Of a stretch of DNA of 62,000 nucleotides, positions 1-16,686 are shown in pieces. Position numbers and translations under genes: made by a program. How positions within the stretch are numbered: the stretch's first letter is position 1; every line of letters begins with the position of its first letter. The DNA is from Chrysomallon squamiferum (Eukaryota; Mollusca; Gastropoda; Neomphalida; Peltospiridae). The notes under the pieces are model-generated. The model had not been told where the DNA came from. It saw only the letters and a list, made by a program, of their open reading frames with translations, and ran no database searches. Location of the stretch: positions 21,214,413 through 21,276,412 of the forward strand of contig CM022673.1 in assembly GCA_012295275.1 (NCBI GenBank). Reading direction: 5' to 3'.

Positions 1-5
1 AGCAG

Positions 6-6
<1 letters not shown>

Positions 7-52
<46 letters not shown>

Positions 53-66
53 TGTGTGTGTGTGTG
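7..66. repeat. (TG)n microsatellite
   Basis: A nearly pure TG dinucleotide run with one TC interruption begins the window. It is a simple sequence repeat with no coding content. Confidence 0.97.
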
Positions 67-141
67 AATGAAAAACCAAAATGTTATTTTATAAAATTTA
101 TAAAAAGCTATGTAATTATAAGTATTGTAATATTTCTAAAT

Positions 142-154
142 ATAATAATAATAA

Positions 155-198
<44 letters not shown>

Positions 199-221
199 TA
201 ATAATAATAATAATAATAATA
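142..221. repeat. (AAT)n microsatellite
   Basis: Trinucleotide ATA/AAT repeat with an A-run interruption near the middle. The open frame across it is a poly-isoleucine artefact. The remaining stretch to 480 is AT-rich and I see nothing else in it. Confidence 0.95.
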
Positions 222-478
222 CTATTTCCCCTGATAATTGTTAGGCAAGCTAAATTTCTGAATTAAGTTATGAAAAAAAACCGCCAGTCATAATTATATC
301 GTTTTCTGACAATCACCTTAAAGATTTACCAAAGCCAGATGCAAGCTGATTTTATTGCAGAAGAAAGACAGCGGTGACAAATCAGTTTATTTCACGTTTT
401 TGTCAGAATGAGCAAACGACCAATAATAAAGGTGTTGTACAAGAAAAAATCACGTTTAATACAGTTTTTACTGTAAAA

Positions 479-504
479 GAAAAAAAAAAAAAAAAAAAAA
501 AAAA
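479..504. repeat. poly(A) tract
   Basis: About 25 A residues on the plus strand (poly-T on the minus strand), just beyond the predicted 3' end of the minus-strand peptide gene. It could be a genomic homopolymer or the tail of a decayed retroposed copy; no target-site duplication is obvious. Confidence 0.85.
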
Positions 505-569
505 CAGAGAGAAAAGATGATTAAGATATCCTTATGTTTATTTATGCTTTAACTGAATAAATGACGAAA

Positions 570-806
570 TCATTTTCTTCGGCTCTTCACGGCTGTGGTA
601 CATCTTTCGAAGAAAAATTCATGACACATGCAGCAGTGGTTATAATAGCTTCCATACATCGCACCACATGGTCCGCAGATACTCTGGCGAGCTCTGATAT
701 ATTCATCCGGGTACGCGGTCACGTCACAAGAGTCGCACGGAAATCTTGGTTTCGTGGAAACAGTTACCACCGACAGAGACAAAATTAGAAAGATTAGTGA
801 CGTCAT
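570..806 (-). CDS. small secreted cysteine-rich peptide (78 aa)
   Basis: I do not recognise the family. Translation from the ATG at 806-804 gives a hydrophobic signal peptide (residues 1 to about 18, ending VSTKP) and a mature chain of about 60 residues with eight cysteines in the pattern C-x2-C, C-x2-C, CC-x-C, C. It also carries an aromatic stretch (EFFFERC) and a basic C-terminus (KSRRK) resembling a processing site. Eight cysteines fit four disulfides in an exported neuropeptide, hormone or defence-type peptide. The frame is open upstream to 932, but the minus strand has a good 3' splice site (T-rich tract ending TTTCAG at about 851-841), so the ATG at 806 with a short 5' UTR is preferred over the longer ORF. 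A minus-strand AATAAA lies at 542-537, shortly after the stop. The plus-strand ORF over the same bases is a shadow. Confidence 0.6.
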   Translation of the reverse strand: MTSLIFLILSLSVVTVSTKPRFPCDSCDVTAYPDEYIRARQSICGPCGAMYGSYYNHCCMCHEFFFERCTTAVKSRRK

Positions 807-840
807 CTCTTCGACTGTTTCGGTCTGTTTCAGTCTGGTT

Positions 841-909
841 CTGAAAGTAAAAAAAGTGATTAATATCAAAAATGATCCACAAAAGTAATATTTAAAGTGA
901 AAATTACCT
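841..909 (-). other. candidate short intron in the 5' UTR of the peptide gene
   Basis: On the minus strand a possible donor (TTTAG followed by GTAATT, near 906) and a strong acceptor (TTTACTTTCAG ending at 841) bound about 65 nt. If used, it separates a non-coding first exon from the coding exon. The donor is only a fair match, so the first exon may lie further away. Confidence 0.35.
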
Positions 910-949
910 AAATACGTTTTATGCATTTTCAAATAGTAATTTTATTTGT

Positions 950-2400
950 TTTGGGCAACCAGCTGTACAATTCTATATACGAAATGACGTCATGATTAGT
1001 CAGAAAAGTTCAGCTTCGATGCGGTTATTATTATATTTAATTACTATAAAAATGTGGTTCCTGAATACATTTTAAAAATCGGGACCGCAGTGTGAATCAG
1101 CTTTTTTATTTTTTTTTTTTTTTTTTATTTTATTGTTATATTCACCTATTATCTTAATTACTTATATAATTGAATGACATAGATACTAACTTTAAAAAGA
1201 AAAAAGAAAAATAACCATAAAAGCCAAGTCGTTTGTACGTACCAATGAAGTTAAATTTTAATGTACTTGATACTTAATTCGGCTATAAAAACGAAGAGAA
1301 ATAGGGATTCGTGTTTTATTAATGGTTTACATGAGTTTATTGGATATGTGAAGCAAATATTAATAATTACATGTACAAAGGTTCTAAAAAAAAAAGATCA
1401 ACAGACTTTAGATACACACACAGCAACATATTAACCAGAACATTTCATAGTTACATCTGCACATATTTGAGTATAGAGTTTCTGTTTGTATTACATTGCA
1501 TGGTTTTTCTAAAATACAAACAAACACATTCCACCTAAATGTTGTATTCAGAATAACATAGCCATTTCCATTTTACCTTAAATTAATAAATTAACTATTT
1601 ATTTAGTAATTCAGTTTTCGCCTTGTTTTTCTATGTTAGTGTGTGTTTGTATGTATGTATGCACAGGTGTGTATATGCACGTGTGTGTGTTGTTCTTTGT
1701 TCTCCTTATTAAATAATGTTAAAACCAAGATATAAATATATTAATGATCACACTAATAATGATGATCCTAATGAACGTCCAAATTAGCCATTAGGGAAAA
1801 GAAATAGATATCGAGAGTTTACATATGAATGTAAACAGTAACACGTTTAATATGAAATACCGCGTCAACTGTGTGATTATTTCGTGTGATTGGCAATCTG
1901 CGATTTCGTATAAAGCGGTGTATTGTCATAATTATAAATGTGTATTGGTGATCTAATGATTCTAATAGTGATAATTGCGGTAGAAATAACGGTAAGATGA
2001 AAATGATGAAAATTAATATATAGTGATACTGATAAAGATGTGGGAGTTGCTGTCATTTTGTTTATAACTAGAAGTGATGCATTCGTAGTCAGGTAACGGT
2101 TACTGCTCTTGGAATAGTGTTGTATTTGTGTATGAATCGTAATCCCTGTTTACTATGCTCATTTTTTTCTTCTGGTTGATTACGTAATTTTGTTTACGAA
2201 ACGTCACGTTTTGTCACATGGTAGTGACGTGTGAATTACTGCGACGCTAAAAGGTTTTTTCTTTTTTTTTTTTTTTTTTGTGGGGAGGAATATGGCTGAG
2301 CGAGGGAAGAAATTAAATGTGCCTTTTTTCCTCTATATTTAATAGATCAGATATATACAACTATAGACAATGAATGTCATAAATAACATCACACTTTATC
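950..2400. other. gene-free AT-rich stretch
   Basis: No credible exon, RNA gene or transposon was recognised. It holds short poly-T runs (about 1102-1130 and 2258-2279) and short TG-rich and GTAT runs near 1640-1690. Confidence 0.6.
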
Positions 2401-4330
2401 GTGCTAGCTGTCAGTGTCAGATCTACATGTACATGAAAACTCCAGTATTGAAAGTACACCAGAATCTGCTCCAGTGTCTGTAAATTCTTCACTTTCTTCT
2501 TTAAGCAGAATCATCCCTATCTGAACATGCATCTACATCGGGAAAGCACGTACTCCTTCAGAGAGTTTAGATATAAAAGTTTTCTATTGACAAGAAAATG
2601 TAAATAAAACTTTGAAAAATGAACTTGTTAAGAGAGGGACATCTGAACTTCAGAATAAATATGCATTGAAATGTGCTTTATATTGCTTTCTTTGCATGTT
2701 CTTCAAAACACTAAACGAAAAACGTCTTCTGAACAACCTGACGGATTTAAACGCCAGATTATTAGATCACGAAAAAAGTTCTCATCTCTTCGAAGCATTT
2801 AAAAAGTGGAAAGAATTTGATATGGAAAGCTGTATTATCAAGAATTCTTTTCTGTACTTAGCCAGCCAAGACTTACCTTTGTGTGGTCACACAGAAGATA
2901 TATAACCCTGGAAGTTCCTTGAAACTTTCAGATCCAATTGCTATTCAACATCTTCACAACGTTCAGCATGCCAATAGACTTACCTCTCTCCACAGAGCCA
3001 AAATGAGTTCATCAAACTGCTTGGTGATCACATCTTGGTGATCAAATTATCCAAAGACTTTTAAAGGCCAGGTATTTTGCCTACGTGTTTGAAATTACAC
3101 CAGATATTTCATACTGACCAAATATTTCAAGTTGTGCACACTGAAGACTCAGAAATCGGTTTTGAGGAGTCTTTTATCGACTTCATTCAGTTATATGGGC
3201 AATCAGCTACTGAAATTGCAGAGCAAATTTGTGACAACGGCAAACAGACTGTCTGAAACTCGAGGACTGCTATGTACAAGAATATGATAATGCTGCAACT
3301 GAGGCTGAACACAAAAGTGATGTTCAGAAACGTATTCTGGACATAAACCTCAAAGCAGTGTTTGTGCCATGTAGCAATCATTCATTTAACCTTGCTGACT
3401 CGAGATTCTGTGACAAAAGATGGAGTTCAAAGCACGAAGCTGAACGCATACTTGCTGAGTCCACTGAAATAATTGAAGTCTTGAAAGATGGATTAGAAGA
3501 AACCGCAGAAAGCAAAGGAAATGCAGGCAGCTTGTTGGTTTGAATTTTGACCTTTCCTTTCTTTTTTTCTTTTTTTATCATTCTTTTTATTTCTGGAGCC
3601 CATTGCTTACTGAAGTGAATGATGTACAGCAACAACGAGGATTTGCACTTGACCCGATGTGTTCAAAAGCTAAAAGCACTGACTCTGTTTTGTGGCAGAG
3701 GCAAATGAAAGATCTACGGACAGAGGTAAAATATATGACATTTCTACAGGAAGAATAATTGGAAAGCGAAAGATGATGTCAGGTGAAAAAAGTATTGATT
3801 CTGGTTTAAGTTTAATCCTGTAAACACGTCTGGAACAACTTGAGGTAATAAATAAGTTAACAGCAGAAGTAAGAATACGTATAATACAGAGAATATCCTC
3901 AATCAGCTATTTGCTTTTCTTCAGATTCAAACATTGTTAGATGCACAGAAAGATAACTTCGTTGTTCAAGACATTCAGCATTTATGTATGAAATATTCTG
4001 AATTAAACTCCTCATCTATGATTGATGAAGTACATCGTCTTAGACGCCATATTGTTTTATTTAAAGAAGTTCGTCCACATGCGAGCAACACTGCTTGGAC
4101 AGCGTTATATTTGCCGCGCTGGATAATTAAGTGGAAACTACAAGGAATTTTAACTAACTTCGTTGTGGCACTGAGAATGTTTTGACAAAAACTGTTTCCA
4201 ATGCCATTTGTGCAAGAGTTTCTCAAAATTAAACTTAATAAAGACATATCAACGATGAGCCAGGAAAGATTAAATGACGTTGCAAAATGGAAAAAGATTT
4301 TTATGTAAATGTTGTCAGTATAACTGAAAA
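2400..4330 (+). pseudogene. decayed hAT-superfamily transposase (ZMYM1-like type)
   Basis: Fragments of one transposase appear in order but in different frames. 2612-2905 has the TTF-type zinc-finger region (KCALYCFLCMFF, LLDHEKSSHLFEAFKKWKEF). 3160-3540 has the catalytic-core part with YDNAA, VQKRILDINLKAVFVPCSNHS and the RWSSKHEA block typical of this family. 3600-3758 has EVNDVQQQRGFALD. 3934-4185 has a helical segment. 4205-4300 has the C-terminal dimerisation block (KSFSKLNLIKTYQR, then MSQERLND in another frame). Stops, frameshifts and a pyrimidine-rich insertion near 3550-3590 break the gene, so it cannot encode an active enzyme. The element's ends were not located. The family match is from memory of hAT proteins. 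Confidence 0.8.
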
Positions 4331-4741
4331 ATGCAAAGAATAAATTCCAGAAATTTTTAAAATACATTATATGATAGCAATCCGCATAGAAATCAGCAAA
4401 CAAAAATATAAATAAAAATACCTTCAACCCTAATGGGTCTTAAGAAGGAACATCTCAGTAAATGCTTTGCAACGCGTTCTTTTAAAATTCTTTATCTAAT
4501 GAGATAACGTGGCTTCTCTCACCCTCAAAGTTACCACAATAGTTTATCTATGACTAGATCGAATTCTGTTACATTTTGATATAAATGTTCCTCCTGCAGA
4601 TAGGCAGTTTCATTTTATAAATAAATAAATAGATAAGTAAATTTAATGCTTGTGTAATTAGGTTGAGAAACTTTTGGTTTAGGGGAGGGCAATAGCTTAA
4701 ATTGCCCTGGGCGTTCAAAACCAATACTGTGCGACTGTAAT

Positions 4742-5530
4742 GAGGGGTGTCATCTAAGGTAGTAAAATTACTTCATTACTCTATCTGAGTAAGATTTAAA
4801 TTATCTATTTGTACTTTTAAAAAATTGCTTTCATTTATGGTAATGTTACTTCTTACTTCGTTACTTTCGTTTACTTCGCGATGTTTTCGTTACTCTTTCA
4901 ATTCATAACTTACGTCGCCTTTTGATTCTCCATCCGTCGATATTTTATTTTAATCGCCAAATGGATCCCTTCGGAACTGAAATGCACTGGAAAATATTAA
5001 GGCGCTAATCAGAGCAAACTGTGGTGAAGCACGCCTGCGACCGTCACGCTCACTGACGAAGCCATGGGGCGTGACTGTCGCACAGTAGGAAGGACAGAAG
5101 TTACTAGTACCGTCCAGTCATAGACGTATTAGCTTTGCGGAATCAGAGCGATACATTTCGGTCAGTTCGAATTCTACAGCTGTTGTGAATGTGACTGCGG
5201 AATGATAAGCAGACAGCGGTGCTGGTGCCCGTGTCTACTGATGATGTTCCGATTCTCGTCGAAGAAAGGAAATGCATTAAAGACTGCGTACTAGGAGATA
5301 CCTGCGTGAAACGAAGGTAGCAGCACATCTCTGTGTATTTCCATTCTTGAACTTTGTGTTACAATACATTTTATCTTCTACTTTCACTTTTACTTTAATT
5401 ACTTTTAGAAAACAGTTTTACTTTCAGCTGATGCAGATTTCTGACAAGATGCTTTCACGCAGTTTTGAAATCGCTTACTTTTACTTCTACCTAAGTACAA
5501 AATAAAGGTACTTCAGTGACCCTTGGGATA
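4742..5530. mobile_element. probable decayed non-autonomous hAT-like element
   Basis: The left end (GGGTGTCATCTAAGGTAGTAA) and right end (CTACCTAAGTAC...CAGTGACCCTT) are imperfect inverted copies. Both flanks carry runs of TTACTTTNA-type motifs as seen in hAT MITEs whose ends read as repeated TACTTTTACT. The centre (4990-5100) is GC-richer and holds a 45-bp block also found inside the CLP1 AT-AC intron. No coding capacity. Exact ends and target duplication are uncertain. Confidence 0.45.
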
Positions 5531-6370
5531 TGATTTTTACATAAATAAAATGAAAAGTTTCGAGAGTGTTTCGTTCTGTTAGCTGGTGGTGAACGACGAA
5601 GAGCCAAACAGCAAGAGAAGTCGTACAAGTAGCAGCAGAATCAACAAAGCAAACAAAACAAAAACTAAAGCTCGTGATCGTTGTTTTTGTAGTTATATTT
5701 CTTAATTTTTGTTTTATTATTTTATATTTTTTATATCGGTTATTCGATGAAACTTAGCAACCAACGATTTTGATATTTTTATTATTATTTTAAAACACAT
5801 TTAGTATTTATTCTCTGAAAAAAAAAAAGAGAGAAATTTAAAACGATATTGTTATTAATGCTGAAAAAATAAGAATAAATAAATATAATAAAATGTCATT
5901 ATTAATTTTCATGAGCAGAGTCGTGATATTGCTCTATGTAATAACAGACGGTTTTAACATGTTTGATCTAATTTCAGATCCCAAAATTCCACCCTGAATT
6001 AGCTTTGCTCTCGGAATTTAATTGTTTGTGTTCAATAGCTCACGTGGTTCATTTCAACCTGAATCAAGTTACACCTGCTATTGCTGTTTATTTAAATACT
6101 TGTAAATTTAAAAATTCCCCAAACCTTTCGAAATTGGGTTTAATTATTTTCATATAGATGATTTGTATATTTTGTTAACAGATCATCGCATCATCAATAT
6201 GCGACCTTAAGGGACCTTTAACCATCTAAAAGAAACATATTTAGAAAAGTGAAATTCTATTGGTTTCTTAGATGCATGTATGAGCTTAAGGTGTAGGGAA
6301 ACCTACATATTTCTATGCTACAATTTAACACGTGGAGAAGTATTGATTGTTTAATGAATGTTCCAAAATT
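5531..6370. other. gene-free AT-rich stretch
   Basis: Nothing recognisable was found: AT-rich sequence with short A/T runs and no ORF with family resemblance. Confidence 0.55.
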
Positions 6371-6582
6371 AATTTAATTTTCTTCTTCTTCTTCTTCTTC
6401 TTTTTCATCATTATTACCACCATCAACATCTTTAATGATTAAGAAATACTATTATTATTATTATTATTATTTTCTTTATGATTATAATCATTATCATTCT
6501 TTTTCTTTTTTAATGTATTATGATTATTATTATTATCTTTGTTGTTGTTGTTGTTGTTGTTGTTGTTATTGTTATTATTATT
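6371..6582. repeat. compound CTT / ATT / GTT microsatellite
   Basis: A CTT run (about 6381-6402), ATT runs and a GTT run (6539-6567) lie just before the 5' boundary of the duplicated 121-bp unit. The plus-strand Tyr/Cys-rich ORF here is an artefact of the repeats. Confidence 0.9.
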
Positions 6583-6704
6583 ATACGTTGTTAGTTTACG
6601 TTTGGTTTAATAAAGGTGATTATCCTGAAATAGACCATAAATAAGGAATATGTTTTTAATTACGACGGAAAGCCTAATAATTATGTTAATTATATCCCCC
6701 TCGC
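6583..6704. repeat. duplicated unit, copy 1 (about 122 bp)
   Basis: This block, from ATACGTTGTTAGTTTACG to ATATCCCCCTCGC, is nearly identical to 8071-8191. It is immediately followed by a CATA-type microsatellite in both places, as expected for the body of a short interspersed element with a simple-repeat tail, or for a segmental duplication. No coding potential. Confidence 0.85.
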
Positions 6705-6870
6705 TTTCATACATACATATATACATACATACATACACACATAAAAAAAAATACATAAATATATATAAATGCCTATACACATATATATATAGGATACATA
6801 CAAAACACATAAAAACATATACATAAAAACATATACAAATACAAAGATACATATACATTTAAATATATAA
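6705..6870. repeat. CATA/TATA-type simple repeat tail
   Basis: Degenerate CATA, TACA and AAAACATATACA units follow duplicated unit 1 and merge into the 33-bp tandem array. Confidence 0.8.
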
Positions 6871-6883
6871 ACAAAGGAAACAT

Positions 6884-7293
6884 TCTTACAAAACTACATA
6901 AACAAAACAAACATTCAGAAAAAAAATACACAAACAACTCAAAGATACATACTCATAGAAATACATAAACAAAACAAACATTCTTACATATAAACACATA
7001 AACAAAACAAACATTCTTACATAGAAATACATAAACAAAACAAACATTCTTGCATATAAACACATAAACAAAACAAACATTCTTACATATAAACACATAA
7101 ACAAAACAAACATTCTTACATATAAACACATAAACAAAACAAACATTCTTACATATAAACACATAAACAAAACAAACATTCTTACATATAAATACATAAA
7201 CAAAACAAACATTCTTACATATAAACACATAAACAAAACAAACATTCTTACATAGAAATACATAAACAAAACAAACATTCTTACATATAAACA
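6884..7293. repeat. 33-bp tandem repeat array
   Basis: Roughly ten good copies of a 33-bp unit, built from ACATAAACAAAACAAACATT followed by CTTACATATAAAC, with one or two degenerate copies at the left edge. Because 33 is a multiple of three, the minus strand reads as an open frame with an 11-residue repeat (KNVCFVYVF-like) in more than one frame. This is a consequence of the period, not evidence of a gene. Confidence 0.93.
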
Positions 7294-7299
7294 CACACT

Positions 7300-8070
7300 G
7301 ATTGGTGTCTGTATGTTGGAGATGATAATAATGAAATTCATTATGGTAAATACAGTGGTGATGATTACAGCTGTACTGGAAATAACAGATGATTTCATTG
7401 TTGTAATGATAATGATGATGACGTTGGTGGAAAGACTGATGACTGTCTGGTGATTATGTTGATAATTAGTGTGATAGTTGTTATTATGGTAATGAGAGTG
7501 AGGACTGTACAGTGGTAAAGACAAAGGTGGGCTTGCTTCGATGGCGACGATGATAACAGTGATGCTGCAGTGACGCAGATGATGGTATGTTGGTGATGAT
7601 GACATTATTAAAAGAAATATTTACGAGTTATAATATTCAGATGACATTAAATGGCGAGTCGTAATACATTTTTAATCTATATACAGTAAACATACCATTA
7701 ATATTTTTAATTTGTTATTTTTCATTAATGAAAATATAAATTATATTCAACTATTTACAAATGTATGTGAGCCGTTGTTTAGGTTTAAAGCCTTTTCTAA
7801 CGAAAACAACTATTTATTTTTCATCTTCTTCTTCCATTTTTATTTTATTTTTCTATTAGTAATTTTTCTTTATATTAATGGTTATTACGGGAATTAAACA
7901 TCAAACGAGTACCAGTAAATCACGAGGCTGTAATAAGACTTGTCTGAAATAGCGGATAATCTCCGTCCACTGATTAATTAAACATATGAAGCCTGGATTT
8001 TTCTCAACCTTTGCTTTACAAATATGTCTTGGTTAATAGCTAGCTCAATATTTTACTACACGTTAACAAC
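7300..8070. other. gene-free AT-rich stretch between the duplicated units
   Basis: Contains GATGAT/AATGAT-rich sequence (7320-7610) and plain AT-rich DNA. No supported gene. Confidence 0.55.
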
Positions 8071-8191
8071 ATACGTTGTTAGTTTACTTTGGTTTAATGC
8101 AGGTGATTATCCTGAAATAGACCATAAATAAGGAATATGTTTTTAATTACGACGGAAAGCCTAATAATTATGTTAATTATATCCCCCTCGC
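8071..8191. repeat. duplicated unit, copy 2 (about 121 bp)
   Basis: Near-identical direct copy of 6583-6704, differing mainly by one base in the TTTAC(G)TTTGG segment and TAATAAAG versus TAATGCAG. It is likewise followed directly by a CATACA repeat. Confidence 0.85.
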
Positions 8192-8385
8192 ATACATACA
8201 CACATACGTACGTACGTACGTACATACAGAAATACATACATAAATACATACATAAATATATATAAATATACATACATACATACATACATACATGCATGCA
8301 TGCATGTATACATACATACATATAAAGATACATACATATATATATATATATATACATACATACAGAAACAGATAGACAGACAGAC
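8192..8385. repeat. CATA/TACG/ATGC compound microsatellite
   Basis: Four-base repeats CATA, TACG (8206-8225), GCAT (8291-8305) and TATA follow duplicated unit 2. The tetranucleotide variants look like replication-slippage derivatives of one CATA tail. Confidence 0.9.
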
Positions 8386-8389
8386 TGAC

Positions 8390-13040
<4,651 letters not shown>

Positions 13041-13061
13041 AAACAGCGACAACGGCGTTGA

Positions 13062-13140
13062 CGATAATGATGTGATTATGATGATGATGATAATGATGAT
13101 AATTATAATAATAATGCTCACGATCATCATCATCATCATA
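13062..13140. repeat. degenerate GAT/ATA trinucleotide repeat
   Basis: GATGAT and ATAATA runs with interruptions; the minus strand reads as poly-isoleucine. Confidence 0.85.
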
Positions 13141-13673
13141 GATAATTTACGCTTTACTATAAATCCACTGATAAAAAGAGTTGAAAATAAAATAAAGTGT
13201 AGACCGCAGCGAGAGCATGACACAATGCCAACGATTCACTGATGCCAAAGAAATATAAATAAAGATTACTCTTAATAACATGCTACACAATCGATAAATA
13301 CAAACTTGAATACAAAGTGTAATTATCTTAATATCATTTTCCTTTTGTTATTGTTCTCTTCTCTTTCCCCTTATTTCCGTTTATTTTTTTTTCTTCTCTT
13401 ATTCATCCATAAATATATTTATCTACGACCTATTTCCTTATAAACCTTTACTTCTTATGTCAGTAACAAATTCATTTTTGTTTTCAAAATGTATAATGAT
13501 TACATATATATATCTGTTCAGTCTCGTTTCAATATTTATATTTAACAGCCTTTGGGGAAAAATGAATGAAAAGCATAATTCAGAGTTTAAGAAAATAGGT
13601 GGAAAAAGATTTAATAGAAAAACAGAAACCTCTCTCAGTGAAATAACTCTTGCATTGAAAGTATATTTATAAT

Positions 13674-13715
13674 TAATAATGATAATAAAAATGATGATGA
13701 TGATGATAATACTAG

Positions 13716-13761
<46 letters not shown>

Positions 13762-13765
13762 TAAT
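13674..13765. repeat. GAT + (AAT)n microsatellite
   Basis: ATGATG run followed by about 15 AAT units. The minus-strand leucine/isoleucine-rich ORF is an artefact of it. Confidence 0.92.
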
Positions 13766-14221
13766 GTAACTCTTTTTCGAAATGAAATAAATACCGCATA
13801 CAAAGAAATATTATGTTTATAATGACTAATATTCTTCACGCTAATCAGAACTCACCTTTTATCTGCTTTTCAAAGAAAGAAGAGTTCCGTTTCCCAGCTA
13901 GATTGCGCCTGCAAGTCGCGAATCGAAGTGGGTGACTTTTTGTCTTGTTACAGTATATATATTTGTTATTTGACTTTTCCATTCACCTGATTGGCTCCTC
14001 ATTAAAGCTACGAGAAGGTAGACTACGCAAGCATGACTAGACAAGATACTAGCTAAGATGGCATTGTCATTATAAAAAGAAAAAAAGAGAGAGAAAAAAA
14101 TAACAGAGCTATCGACCGAATGTCAATTACTTGTGACTTGGGGGCGAGTGGACAAAATATTCAAATTTATTGCAAATAATATTAGTTTTGTCTTCTGTGT
14201 TATGTTTTTCTGATCAACCTT

Positions 14222-14255
<34 letters not shown>

Positions 14256-14514
14256 GAAAAACTGCTGTCTTTGGTCTGTCAATAGAATTTATTTTTAAAA
14301 TAATGCGATAAATAAACTGCATTTAAGAGTCGTTTTTTTTTTTTCTCTGTCTGTTTTAATGAAGCTGAAATGTTTTAAACAGTTATGCAGCTTCGTGCAT
14401 AATGAATAATCTTATAAAATATTCATTAAGTCATCGTCATATCCATTAACATTATTATTAGCACAATCATCCTGAAAACTGTCGTTATTACCGTATGTTT
14501 ATTATAATTATGGC

Positions 14515-14515
14515 A

Positions 14516-14553
<38 letters not shown>

Positions 14554-14575
14554 GTTGTTGTTGTTGTTGTTGTTA
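14515..14575. repeat. (ATT)n(GTT)n compound microsatellite
   Basis: About 12 ATT units pass directly into GTT units. A shorter ATT run lies at 14226-14251. Confidence 0.93.
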
Positions 14576-14579
14576 CATA

Positions 14580-15330
14580 TGCTTTATTAAGAATTTTAAA
14601 CAGGATTACAATGCTATTTCACTTAAGATGACGTAGTGATTGGATCATTCTAGAAGTTCTTGGGTTTCTGCACGTTTGACGTCTTATGATAAAGAGCAGA
14701 AGACAGCTGAGATGAATTCTTACAAAGAGCTGACAAGCCGTCAGAATGAACACTGAAGGTTTTAACACAGATTTTCTGTAATCCCAGAACAAATAATTAA
14801 TACGGATATTTAATAAGTTTTCAACGAGCATAAAACCTTTTTACAAAGAGCTTTTATAAATGGATAAAAAAAAAATAAAAAAAATAAAAAGAAAGAAAAA
14901 AGATATATATATATATATATAAAGAGAAAAGAGGTGTTGAATACGTACGACATCTCCAGTTAATAACTGGTACTAGTGGCATAACACAGATTGATATAAG
15001 ACAGATAGCTTAACCAGTGTACGCTGAGGCTGTAGTGAAGATATTAGGACTAAGTCGCCATCGGAAATAGAATCAGTCCAACTCGCGGTGCCTTTGGTGA
15101 TATTTCCCCTTCCAACCAGTACCTCACGAACTGTTTATCGTGGTATGTACTTTTCTTTCTGTCAAGAAGTGTTTATACAAGATCCATTCCTCCCAGTGGA
15201 AAAAGAGTAACCATTAAGGCTTTACAAATATTTGTGTGTTTTTTTTCTTTTTTTAGCTTATTCTTCACCTTCGCTTAAATCGTATTCGGTGTAAATTCAT
15301 ATTCAAATTATAAACTTCTCTAAATAACAA
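14580..15330. other. gene-free stretch
   Basis: No supported gene. Contains an A-rich run (14868-14900) followed by a short TA repeat. The relatively GC-rich part at 14940-15150 ends with a GT-AG-type donor-like GTATGTAC, but no coding frame or family match supports an exon. Confidence 0.4.
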
Positions 15331-15336
15331 CAACCA

Positions 15337-15338
<2 letters not shown>

Positions 15339-15383
<45 letters not shown>

Positions 15384-15440
15384 TGATGATGATGATGATG
15401 ATGATAATAATATAATAATAACAATTATAACAACAACAAC
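15339..15440. repeat. (AAT)n(GAT)n compound microsatellite
   Basis: AAT units, then GAT units, then AAT/ACA units. Confidence 0.93.
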
Positions 15441-15595
15441 TGCATTACCAGAGATATTCCATAGTAGTCAGCACATGCTGATGCATACATCAATCATTGT
15501 TTTACTATAGCTATTATTTGTCTGCAGTATATATTTACTATTGTAATTATCATTATCCACCATTGTTACATCAACCTTTGTGTTTTGTTGATCGG

Positions 15596-15696
<101 letters not shown>

Positions 15697-16273
15697 GACA
15701 CTGGTGAATCTTACCAATAAGCATATAAAGAAAAATAATATTTACAAAAATTCGATGGACAATAAACTGATCAGCAAAACACATACATGTTTGTGTGTAT
15801 TCGTTGTCCTAAAAACCCACCTAGTCCTATGTAGTAAATAAAAACCATTTTAATGTAACGAATGTTTTGATAAATATTACTTAACTGCGTACAAACTTAT
15901 GTTGGCAGCAGATTCATTTTACTTCCACCAGTAACATTTTACTTGCTTTCCTGTGAAAACTGATTTTGTGTAAGATTTTCATTAAGATGAACATGAACAT
16001 GTATAATAATATCGAGAAAAGTTCCAGAGAATTTGCCGCTAATTAATAATTATTACAACGAAAAGACTGACAAAATGCAGGTTATTATTTAAATTAAGAA
16101 ATATATGGAATGATATATTGTTATTTGCAATATCTCACATTAAAAATGCCTTTTTCGTGTTAATATACTTAGAAGTCCAGGTTGTTCCGATATATATTGT
16201 TTTTGTAGGTGTATATAATTATATTAAACAGATTTAGTATGAAATTTACTATTTACGTATTTATTATATACAC

Positions 16274-16381
<108 letters not shown>

Positions 16382-16639
16382 CGGCGGTGAATATGATAAT
16401 CACTGTATTTGCAACATCCATGTCTGTGGTGGTTATTATTTCTGCTGAGTCCATCATCTCGACCACGGCCATCTAAGATCTTTGGTTAATGAACTTCCAC
16501 GACTTCCATAATATATATCAATTTAATAATGTAACGTATAACGTATTTGGTTAGTTGACGTCATATTACGTCATAAAAAAATAATAAAATTGCAGCAGTG
16601 CGCATCTCAATCAATAAATTGTTTACTCAGTTAAATTCG

Positions 16640-16640
16640 G

Positions 16641-16686
<46 letters not shown>

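Noticed and set aside
6884-7293. CRISPR-like regular spacing
   Set aside because: Units are contiguous with no unique spacers; this is a eukaryotic minisatellite. The 30.2-kb array was rejected for the same reason.
6884-7605. Long minus-strand ORFs with 11-residue repeats
   Set aside because: They follow entirely from a 33-bp tandem repeat without stops, are open in more than one frame, and have no signal or domain outside the array.
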